Translations under genes and position numbers: made by a program
Shown: one piece after another, positions 1 to 5,245 of the stretch
Layout: each line of letters starts with the position of its first letter
How positions within the stretch are numbered: the stretch's first letter is position 1
The notes under the pieces: generated by a model
Seen by the model: only the letters and a program-made list of their open reading frames with translations
What the model was told of the DNA's origin: nothing
Database searches by the model: none
Origin: JBLHHI01 sp047614125
GTDB lineage: Bacteria; Bacteroidota; Bacteroidia; NS11-12g; UBA9320
NCBI GenBank assembly: GCA_047614125.1
Contig: JBLHHI010000122.1
Coordinates: 1 to 9,498, forward strand
Length of the DNA stretch: 9,498 nt
Direction of reading: 5' to 3'

Positions 1-41
1 TTTCAACGAAGCTAATAGGGTTTTATATACAAAAGTCCGCT

Positions 42-677
42 TTACACTTGTGAAAAGCGATTTTCATCGTAAAAATTACTCGAAAGGGCCCGCCCTGTCT
101 TCACAATTTTCACTCGAAACTCACTGTTCACAAGCGTTCTGAATTCAAAATATGAATCGAACTCAGGTGTATAGGTAAACACTATGAAATGAAGGTGTGG
201 GAATGCTGAATAACCGGTATTCCCAGAAAGTGCAATCAATTCACCTTTTGCAACGCTGTCGTTAAGTTTTACTGATGAGCTTTGAAATTGGAGGTGCCAA
301 TATCCTGCTAAAGAACCATCTTCATGTTCGATTACAATGTGGTTGCCTTGGTTTAAGTATTCTTCTTTAAGTCCACCAACCTCTGAATCATTTTTTAACT
401 GAACAACTTTGCCCGGGCGGCAACAAAAAACTTTAGTTCCAATTGGAACTTTAAAATCAGACGAATACTCTCCATGATGAGAAAAACTCGAATGGTATCC
501 TTGCACCAAATGCACACGTTTTCCAACATCAAAGGGAAAGGCATAAATGTACGAAGAATCATCTTGAACCCGTCCGCCTTTTAGATCAGCAATGGGAGGA
601 AAGGCATCGTTGGGTCGATAACATCCAAAGCAAGTTATTAAAAGAAAAGCTTGGATAAAAATTAATGGTGATGGCAT
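42..677 (-). CDS. secreted M23-family (LytM-type) metallopeptidase, 211 aa
   Basis: Probable zinc endopeptidase that cleaves peptidoglycan cross-links or a related peptide outside the cytoplasm. A hydrophobic N-terminal segment (residues 5-19) suggests export. It ends in CFGC, a weak lipobox, so Cys19 lipidation is possible but unsure; the usual positive N-region is absent (it begins MPSP). The M23 core spans about residues 55-170. It has a His-rich stretch HHGEYSSDF (His67 or His68 and Asp74 as likely zinc ligands), the following GTKV turn, GNHIVIEHEDG, YWHL (His128, catalytic position) and PHLHF (His161 and His163, the HxH signature). All expected catalytic positions are present, so it is probably active. 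The ATG at 677 is forced: an in-frame TAG lies a few codons upstream with no other good start between. It is a lone minus-strand gene, divergent from the barrel genes; what follows it is outside the window. Family call is firm; the physiological substrate is unknown. Confidence 0.88.
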   Translation of the reverse strand: MPSPLIFIQAFLLITCFGCYRPNDAFPPIADLKGGRVQDDSSYIYAFPFDVGKRVHLVQGYHSSFSHHGEYSSDFKVPIGTKVFCCRPGKVVQLKNDSEVGGLKEEYLNQGNHIVIEHEDGSLAGYWHLQFQSSSVKLNDSVAKGELIALSGNTGYSAFPHLHFIVFTYTPEFDSYFEFRTLVNSEFRVKIVKTGRALSSNFYDENRFSQV

Positions 678-697
678 GAAGACGATTATCTATGAAC

Positions 698-705
698 CAA
701 ATATA
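698..705 (-). promoter_or_regulatory. possible -7 box for the M23 peptidase gene
   Basis: Read on the minus strand this is TATATTTG, an exact match to the Bacteroidota -7 consensus TAnnTTTG. It would place the transcript start about 14 nt before the ATG. I find no TTG at the expected -33 distance, so support is partial. A short degenerate pattern like this also occurs by chance a few times per 10 kb of AT-rich DNA. Confidence 0.4.
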
Positions 706-760
706 GTGAGACAATTATAATAAAAAACCGAATAATGCATTGAATTTTCGAGTCTCTTAT

Positions 761-781
761 CGTTCCCAACGGTTGGGAACG
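761..781. repeat. perfect 10-bp inverted repeat with 1-bp centre
   Basis: The left arm CGTTCCCAAC (761-770) and right arm GTTGGGAACG (772-781) are exact reverse complements around a single G at 771. An outer pair, TTTTCGA (745-751) and TCGAAAA (787-793), is also complementary but off-centre by two bases. With a one-base centre the DNA suits a dimeric protein site or a cruciform better than an RNA hairpin. It lies between two divergent genes, about 84 bp upstream of the M23 start. A dispersed REP-like element is the main alternative. It has no T-run and is not a terminator. Confidence 0.75.
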
Positions 782-905
782 GTTAATCGAAAACACCTGT
801 AAAACCTAGCGACGTGAGCTCTGAAAAATAAAAAAAATGCAAAATTACAACTCAGTTACATCAAGTAAGTGCAATTCGTTTTAGCTACTTCTTGCAATCT
901 TAAAC

Positions 906-935
906 TTGCGTAAATCAATTTTTTTATGATTTTTG
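906..935 (+). promoter_or_regulatory. candidate promoter for the barrel gene pair
   Basis: TTG at 906-908, a 19-nt spacer and GATTTTTG at 928-935 match the Bacteroidota TTG-N(17-23)-TAnnTTTG pattern with one mismatch (G for the first T of the -7 box). The same octamer recurs at 941-948, so the true box is uncertain. The predicted leader would be about 55 nt. Confidence 0.35.
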
Positions 936-976
936 TATTGGATTTTTGAGAAATAAACCATCTTAGACTTCCCAAT

Positions 977-997
977 AACCAAACCAAAATTAACCAA
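977..997 (+). promoter_or_regulatory. AACCAAA-type leader directly before the start codon
   Basis: Three overlapping or adjacent copies of ACCAA run up to the ATG at 998, with no Shine-Dalgarno sequence. Related AACCAAA motifs precede the starts at 1640, 5246 and 8980. This fits the A-rich translation-initiation regions of Bacteroidota and supports the chosen start. Confidence 0.5.
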
Positions 998-1594
998 ATG
1001 AAAAAGTTTAAACGCTGGATTTCAGCCGTGGCAGCCATGGCGTTCAGCACATTTTTACATGCACAAAGTTTATCACAATGGAAGGTTAATCTTCCATCCC
1101 TTTTACTCAAGGAGTATGGTGTTACGCTCGAAAAGCAGGTCGATACTACCCAATCGTTCTCAGTGGGCTTTAGTCGGTATAAACCCAATCGTACGGATCA
1201 AAAGAGAATCATTACGAACTCGTATAGTTGTGAATACAGAATGTATTTTAAAAGCAGAATGCCGGAGGTTCGATTGTTCTTTGGACCATATGCCAAAATC
1301 TTATATGTTAGTTACAGGGAGCTGAACGATAATGGCATTCTTTCGCACACTTCAAGTGTAGATCAGTCTGAAATGGTCTTGGGCATCAACGGTGGATTGC
1401 GATGGAATTTTCTTCAGAGAGCATCCTTAGAGCTTTGTCTTGGATTGGGGAAACGGTGGCGAGATCCACAACCCTTTGATATGCCAGACGACAAGCAGCT
1501 CTCGTACCATGCGTTGAGAAATGTAACCTTCTTTTATCACCAAGACTTAGATCCACGATTTCAAATAAACCTTGGATATCGCTTTTGCAAATAG
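998..1594 (+). CDS. outer-membrane beta-barrel-like protein, 198 aa
   Basis: Hypothetical envelope protein. A signal peptide with KKFKR charge and a hydrophobic core ends at LHAQ (about residue 23). The mature part consists of short amphipathic strands rich in aromatic residues, for example YRMYF (80-84), VRLFFGPYAKILYVSY (91-106), LGINGGLRWNF (128-138), LELCLGLG (144-151) and a C-terminal FQINLGYRF (188-196). The aromatic-ended last strand and strand-turn pattern fit a small outer-membrane barrel resembling Bacteroidota DUF3575-like proteins; that family name is a tentative match. No enzyme motif is seen. The next gene starts 45 nt later with no terminator between, and its product shares the strand layout and an FxFGPY-like landmark, so they probably form a paralogous operon. 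The AACCAAA leader supports the ATG at 998. Function unknown. Confidence 0.75.
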   Translation: MKKFKRWISAVAAMAFSTFLHAQSLSQWKVNLPSLLLKEYGVTLEKQVDTTQSFSVGFSRYKPNRTDQKRIITNSYSCEYRMYFKSRMPEVRLFFGPYAKILYVSYRELNDNGILSHTSSVDQSEMVLGINGGLRWNFLQRASLELCLGLGKRWRDPQPFDMPDDKQLSYHALRNVTFFYHQDLDPRFQINLGYRFCK

Positions 1595-1639
1595 GCGAAA
1601 GCTACTCGAATCATTCAGTAACCAAATAATTATTTAGCT

Positions 1640-2266
1640 ATGAAAACCATTATAAAACTTTTGTGGGGTGCCGCAATTCTTCTTTACACAAACCCTGCTT
1701 TCGCTCAAGTAGATGTCAAATTAAATCCTTTATTCATGTATTATTCAGCCTACCAAGGAGCAATGGAAATAGGATTGAATAATAAATTCAGCCTCGGTCT
1801 TGATGTGCTGTATTCCAACGGAGGATTTCTAGAAGCCGAACCACTTATCCCAGATGTGAGCACAACAGCATCTCTTCACTTTTATCCATTTACCAACAAA
1901 CGAAGGTTTGGTTTCTCATTTGGACCCTATATGAGCTACGTGCGAGGCAACCGAATTCTCTATTTTAATGATCCCGATCCAATTAACAACTTGCTCGACG
2001 AGTATGTGGTTTTCGATCAGCGAATAGCAATGGGCGCATTATATCAACTAAAATGGGTGTCGAAAAAAGGCTTGTTATTTGAGTTGGATTTCGGAGGTGG
2101 CTACTTCGTTCAAAACAACGAAACCATTTTGAGGCACCAAAAATTACATCAATCCAAAAAACCATGGAACCTTTTTGGTGGAGACGACCCTTTGGAATTA
2201 AGCAACCTAGATTTAAGGTTCAATGCCAACACCGGCTTCCAATTCAAAAAACGAAAGAAAACATAA
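1640..2266 (+). CDS. outer-membrane beta-barrel-like protein, 208 aa, paralogue of upstream gene
   Basis: Hypothetical envelope protein. The signal peptide is residues 1-23, ending NPAFAQ. Strand-like segments follow: VDVKLNPLFMYYSAYQGAME (24-43), FSLGLDVLY (50-58), ASLHFYPF (77-84), FGFSFGPYMSYV (90-101), IAMGALYQLKWV (129-140), LLFELDFGGGYFV (145-157) and LRFNANTGFQF (192-202). The K-[LV]-N-P opening, the charged turn before FGPY, the strand containing LxW and the terminal xLxLRFxxNxGFxF each have a counterpart in the preceding protein, so the two look like diverged paralogues of a DUF3575-like barrel. The tail KKRKKT is strongly basic, which is unusual after a last barrel strand. It follows its neighbour by 45 nt and ends at the bidirectional terminator. 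An ACCAAA motif lies 13 nt before the ATG. Ligand or role is not evident. Confidence 0.75.
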   Translation: MKTIIKLLWGAAILLYTNPAFAQVDVKLNPLFMYYSAYQGAMEIGLNNKFSLGLDVLYSNGGFLEAEPLIPDVSTTASLHFYPFTNKRRFGFSFGPYMSYVRGNRILYFNDPDPINNLLDEYVVFDQRIAMGALYQLKWVSKKGLLFELDFGGGYFVQNNETILRHQKLHQSKKPWNLFGGDDPLELSNLDLRFNANTGFQFKKRKKT

Positions 2267-2291
2267 CCGTTTGCTCTAGAATAAAGGAAGT

Positions 2292-2332
2292 AAAAAAGCG
2301 GAAACAACCCATCGGATCTTTCCGCTTTTTTT
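2292..2332. terminator. bidirectional rho-independent terminator between convergent genes
   Basis: Arms AAAAAAGCGGAAA (2292-2304) and TTTCCGCTTTTTT (2319-2331) are fully complementary around a 14-nt loop. The A-run on one side and T-run on the other give a U-tract in either direction. It sits 25 nt after the stop of the plus-strand barrel gene and 7 nt after the stop of the minus-strand T9SS protein, exactly where a shared terminator is expected. Confidence 0.9.
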
Positions 2333-2338
2333 AAGTGA

Positions 2339-4861
2339 TTATAATTCTTTGATGATCATGGAGCGATAAATACTTCCATCCAAATCCAAAACAAGTACAT
2401 TGTAAACACCTGGTTTTAAGCTGGCAATATTGATGCGATTGAATCCCTCATTTTGTGAAATATCCAATACAGAAACTCCAATTGAATTAATAAGCATTAC
2501 GTTTACAATCATCTTCTCGGTGTTAATGTTTAACCATTCATTGGCTGGGTTTGGGTAAACCACTATGTCATTAAGAGCTAGGTTATCAAGCCCAAGAGAG
2601 CTCAAAACTACGGGAGTTGATGTTCCTTCACATCCATTAACGCCAGTAACCTTTACAGTGTATGAACCCGTTGAACTTGCAATGAGCAAACGCTCGCTTT
2701 GGCCGGTTACTTCTTCACTTCCTAAATACCACGTATATTTAGAATATCCTGCTGATGCAAGTAAATTCTTTCCCTGTGCATTGATAACGATTATGGGTTT
2801 CGATAGAACAGAAACATTCTTGTTAATCTCCAGAGAGCAGCCATTATTAGCTGTGGTTTTGAATTTATACGTTCCTTGTTGCGACTTGCTTATCTCTTTA
2901 ATTGTTTCCGTTAATTTGGTGGAAGTAAAACCATTTGGGCCTGTCCAACCGAACAAGGAAGCATCCGTAGTTGCCGAAATCGTTAAATCCTTTCCTTCAC
3001 AAACTGAATCTGGAACAACAATGGTAAAGCTTGGAATGGTAAGTACTTCAACTATGCTTTCGGTCCAGTTTACGCACCCATTGCTATCCGTGCCGATTAC
3101 TCTATAAACTCCAGCATCTGAAGTTCCCAATTGGTTAACCAGTACTTTATAGCCATTTGTGAGCGAATTCCCATCTTTTAACCAAGAATATGTTTTTGCA
3201 CCGGATGCTTCTAAAGATAATGTGGTTAATTGACAGAGTTTGGTATTACCAGCAACGTTTATTTTTGGAAGTGGATTAACCAACGCGTTAAGCGTTGTGG
3301 TGGAAGAACAGTTTTTATCGTTGGTTGCAACAATTGTATATGTTCCAGAATACACAGCGGATGCCGCCGAAATAGTTGGATTTTGTTCGGTGCTGGTGTA
3401 GCTATTTGGGCCGCTCCAATCGTAGGTGTAGTTGCCTGTGGCTGTCATTCGCAATGTATCACCTGCACATATTGGAGTGTTGGATGCAACGGTAAAGCTC
3501 GGCACCTCATGTACTGCGATACTGGCTTGATTAGTTGAACTGCAACCAAACGAATTGGTCACATCCACTTGGTACGTTCCAGTGTTGGAAGTGGTTGTAT
3601 TGGCAATTACAACAACATTAGTATCAGATGTAAAACCGTTTGGCCCCGACCAAGAATATGATTCGCCTCCTGAAGTGCTTAATTCGAGGTCTTGTCCGGC
3701 ACAAAGTGGCGCATTTTGTGTTATCACCACGGTTGGAAGGCTGTCTATGCGTACGGTAGCGGAGTAGGTGAGTGTGCAATAATTCGAATCCGTTATGGTT
3801 ACGAAATAATTTCCACCATTTGATTTTTGGGCGGCGCTAAAAAATGGATTTTGGTTGGTTGAATTAAAGCCTGACGGTCCGCCCCATGAGTACGAGCGAG
3901 CCCCTTCAACCGAGAGAAAAAGTGAATCTCCGACGCAAACCGGAGCATTGGTCGATATTTTTCCAGCAGCTTGGGTTGATAAGGCATAGGTTTTTGACCA
4001 ATCGCTGGTATCACCAGCACCACAAACGGAACGCACGTAGAAATAATATAACTTACTCGGACAGAGGCCGGAAAGTGTCAATGAAGTATCGGTTGTATAT
4101 GTGCCAGAGGTAGTTGGTGTGGCCGGAGAAGTGGCAAAAGAGTATTCATAGCCTTTTGCGCCCGAAGCAGCTTCTGTCCACGCTACATCGGCCGAGTTGG
4201 ATGAAACGTTGGTAAACTTTACCTTACTGGGTTCGATGCAAACAGGATCGATCACCAATTGCAAAAATGGTTTTAAGCTGAATGCCGTTGAAGTTGAAGT
4301 ACCACAGATGGAGCCTTTCCCATATTCTCCTCTACGTTGGTTAGAGGCCGTATTGTAAACATATACTGTGCCGCTTGCCGAGGAAGCGCCAACGGGCCCG
4401 TAACATACGTGAATGAGTAAATTGCTGCTCCCATTCCAATAAAAAGCAGAATCGAGGGTCTTAGTTTGCCAGCCCTGGCTGCCAATAGGATAGGTATGAC
4501 GATTAACCACTTGTTTTAGGTTCGACCCGTCGTGACTGGCCACGTTGCTTGCTGAAGTGTGTTTCATCCAAATGCCATAATCGGATAGGTTGGATAACGT
4601 GGTGTCTTTAATTTTCCAAGCCATCGATAAGATGGTGCCTTCAGAGCCGCCGGCGGCTTTTATTTCGGAAGCGGTATACACAAATTGCATTATCCGACCA
4701 TTGTATTCCGTATTGTACGGAGTTGGTGCACCAGTACTAGCAGTTGTAGCCGTCGTTCCACTTCCCAAACTAATGGTAATTTGACACATAGATTGTGCTG
4801 GAAGTAAGGTGAACGTGAGGCACAACAAATAAGCAACGGATAAATAAATTGGATTTTTCAT
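2339..4861 (-). CDS. T9SS-secreted adhesin-like protein with FN3 and six Ig/PKD-like modules, 840 aa
   Basis: Large extracellular protein, probably surface-attached or released, with a binding role; no catalytic motif is visible. Order: signal peptide (about 1-27); a beta-rich N-terminal domain (about 28-205) with YNTEYNGRIMQF and GTILSMAWKI, a type seen at the front of Bacteroidota secreted proteins; one fibronectin type III domain (208-297); six Ig/PKD-like modules (about 301-755); and a T9SS type A sorting domain (756-840) with VYPNPANEWLNI, LKPGVYNVLV and a terminal IYRSMIIKEL. Modules 1-5 each carry a Cys pair 53-54 residues apart, and modules 1, 2, 3 and 5 a W-x-GP-[NS] landmark. Module 6 has lost its first Cys. 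Export would need the Sec pathway plus T9SS, whose core genes are not in this window. Transcribed alone, convergent with the barrel genes and divergent from the hydrolase. I find no AACCAAA leader and no exact -7 box for it. Architecture is firm; adhesion is inferred. Confidence 0.9.
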   Translation of the reverse strand: MKNPIYLSVAYLLCLTFTLLPAQSMCQITISLGSGTTATTASTGAPTPYNTEYNGRIMQFVYTASEIKAAGGSEGTILSMAWKIKDTTLSNLSDYGIWMKHTSASNVASHDGSNLKQVVNRHTYPIGSQGWQTKTLDSAFYWNGSSNLLIHVCYGPVGASSASGTVYVYNTASNQRRGEYGKGSICGTSTSTAFSLKPFLQLVIDPVCIEPSKVKFTNVSSNSADVAWTEAASGAKGYEYSFATSPATPTTSGTYTTDTSLTLSGLCPSKLYYFYVRSVCGAGDTSDWSKTYALSTQAAGKISTNAPVCVGDSLFLSVEGARSYSWGGPSGFNSTNQNPFFSAAQKSNGGNYFVTITDSNYCTLTYSATVRIDSLPTVVITQNAPLCAGQDLELSTSGGESYSWSGPNGFTSDTNVVVIANTTTSNTGTYQVDVTNSFGCSSTNQASIAVHEVPSFTVASNTPICAGDTLRMTATGNYTYDWSGPNSYTSTEQNPTISAASAVYSGTYTIVATNDKNCSSTTTLNALVNPLPKINVAGNTKLCQLTTLSLEASGAKTYSWLKDGNSLTNGYKVLVNQLGTSDAGVYRVIGTDSNGCVNWTESIVEVLTIPSFTIVVPDSVCEGKDLTISATTDASLFGWTGPNGFTSTKLTETIKEISKSQQGTYKFKTTANNGCSLEINKNVSVLSKPIIVINAQGKNLLASAGYSKYTWYLGSEEVTGQSERLLIASSTGSYTVKVTGVNGCEGTSTPVVLSSLGLDNLALNDIVVYPNPANEWLNINTEKMIVNVMLINSIGVSVLDISQNEGFNRINIASLKPGVYNVLVLDLDGSIYRSMIIKEL
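2597..3961 (-). repeat. six tandem Ig/PKD-like modules with a 78-residue period
   Basis: The core Trp of successive modules falls at residues 326, 404, 482, 560, 639 and 711 of the protein, giving steps of 78, 78, 78, 79 and 72. Cys pairs sit at 309/362, 387/440, 465/518, 543/596 and 621/675; the sixth module keeps only Cys744. The repeat is clear at protein level, while the DNA copies have diverged, which argues for old tandem duplication of a 234-bp unit. Confidence 0.88.
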
Positions 4862-5047
4862 TTCATTCTAACAATTAGAGTTATGCAAATTAAGCAAAAA
4901 ATTGATGCGATAAACAGCCATTTTGCAATATGACAGAGCACGTTTGGTGCCGGTTAAATAGTTGAACAAGAGTACAATTAAGGCAAAATTGCACGAGCCT
5001 TTGTGTTGCTTTAACACTATTGCTGCAACTGAAAGATGTAAAAAGTT

Positions 5048-5068
5048 AAGCGCTTAGAAGCGTTTTTT
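5048..5068 (+). other. terminator-like hairpin with no gene before it
   Basis: AAGCGCT (5048-5054) can pair with AGCGTTT (5059-5065) around a TAGA loop, including one G-U pair, and the T-run continues to 5068. No plus-strand gene precedes it. It ends 5 nt before the predicted -33 element of the hydrolase promoter. It could end an unannotated small RNA or insulate the promoter, or be chance; the stem is short. Confidence 0.35.
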
Positions 5069-5073
5069 ATTGC

Positions 5074-5102
5074 TTGTAAATTGATGTATTCTTATATTTT
5101 TG
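5074..5102 (+). promoter_or_regulatory. predicted promoter of the hydrolase-lipoprotein operon
   Basis: TTG at 5074-5076, an 18-nt spacer and TATTTTTG at 5095-5102 match the Bacteroidota TTG-N(17-23)-TAnnTTTG promoter exactly. Transcription would start near 5109, giving a leader of about 135 nt before the ATG at 5246. Confidence 0.6.
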
Positions 5103-5177
5103 TTCAAAGGAGTTGGATTTATCTCAACCTTTTGACGTAAATAAACCAAACAAGTACAGTGACATTGGAGGCTTGAC

Positions 5178-5218
5178 TCATCTGCGAAGGTGATCATCTC
5201 TGACACGCTGCGAAGCGT
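5178..5218 (+). promoter_or_regulatory. two tandem GCGA-tetraloop hairpins in the hydrolase leader
   Basis: The first hairpin is TCATCT (5178-5183) with AGGTGA (5188-5193), six pairs including one G-U, closed by GCGA. The second is ACGCT (5205-5209) with AGCGT (5214-5218), five pairs, also closed by GCGA. Both loops are GNRA-type and sit in the shared octamer CTGCGAAG, 26 nt apart. The second ends 27 nt before the start codon. No run of T follows, so these are not terminators. The layout fits a leader structure that affects translation or binds a ligand or protein, but I recognise no known riboswitch. Confidence 0.45.
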
Positions 5219-5232
5219 ATGTTAATTAATTT

Positions 5233-5245
5233 AAACCAAATAAAA
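5233..5245 (+). promoter_or_regulatory. AAACCAAA leader that selects the ATG at 5246
   Basis: AAACCAAATAAAA runs directly into ATG at 5246. An in-frame ATG at 5219 would add nine residues (MLINLNQIK) ahead of a normal KK-type signal peptide and sits at the edge of a hairpin. The AACCAAA motif before the second ATG, like those before three other plus-strand genes here, favours 5246. Confidence 0.65.

Larger units (their letters stand above)
678..997. other. divergent intergenic region between M23 peptidase and barrel genes
   Basis: This 320-bp stretch separates two divergent transcription units. It holds a minus-strand -7-like box near 698, a near-perfect palindrome centred at 771, and a candidate plus-strand promoter at 906-935. 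From 794 to 900 I see only A-rich sequence with no convincing gene. A minus-strand open frame running into it from the barrel gene (856-1188) has no secretion signal or family resemblance and looks like a shadow. Confidence 0.7.
4862..5245. other. divergent intergenic region upstream of T9SS protein and hydrolase
   Basis: The 384 bp hold the start regions of two divergent genes. From 4862 to 5040 there is AT-rich sequence with a small hairpin (GTGTT 5003-5007 with AACAC 5013-5017) but no gene. A terminator-like hairpin lies at 5048-5068, a good plus-strand promoter match at 5074-5102, and a structured leader at 5106-5245. No exact TAnnTTTG box is seen for the minus-strand gene; CAAATTAA at 4886-4893 is one base off when read on that strand. 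Confidence 0.7.

Noticed and set aside
42..677. M23 protein as a confident lipoprotein
   Set aside because: The lipobox CFGC is poor and the N-region has no positive charge; export is likely but lipidation is left open.
856..1188. Minus-strand open frame of 110 codons opposite the first barrel gene
   Set aside because: It overlaps a gene with a clear signal peptide and barrel pattern, has no family resemblance, and the plus-strand frame explains the region better.
2565..3107. Plus-strand open frame of 180 codons inside the T9SS protein gene
   Set aside because: It lies antisense to well-conserved Ig modules and the sorting domain, and has no signal, motif or leader of its own.
2597..3961. 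Regular repeat spacing read as a CRISPR-like or satellite array
   Set aside because: The unit is 234 bp, in frame, conserved only at protein level, and codes for Ig-like modules.
5159..5176. Short GTG-started leader peptide before the hydrolase
   Set aside because: Only five codons, no conserved content and no initiation signal; too little to support a gene.
5178..5218. Leader hairpins read as terminators
   Set aside because: No T-run follows either stem and a clear gene starts 27 nt later.
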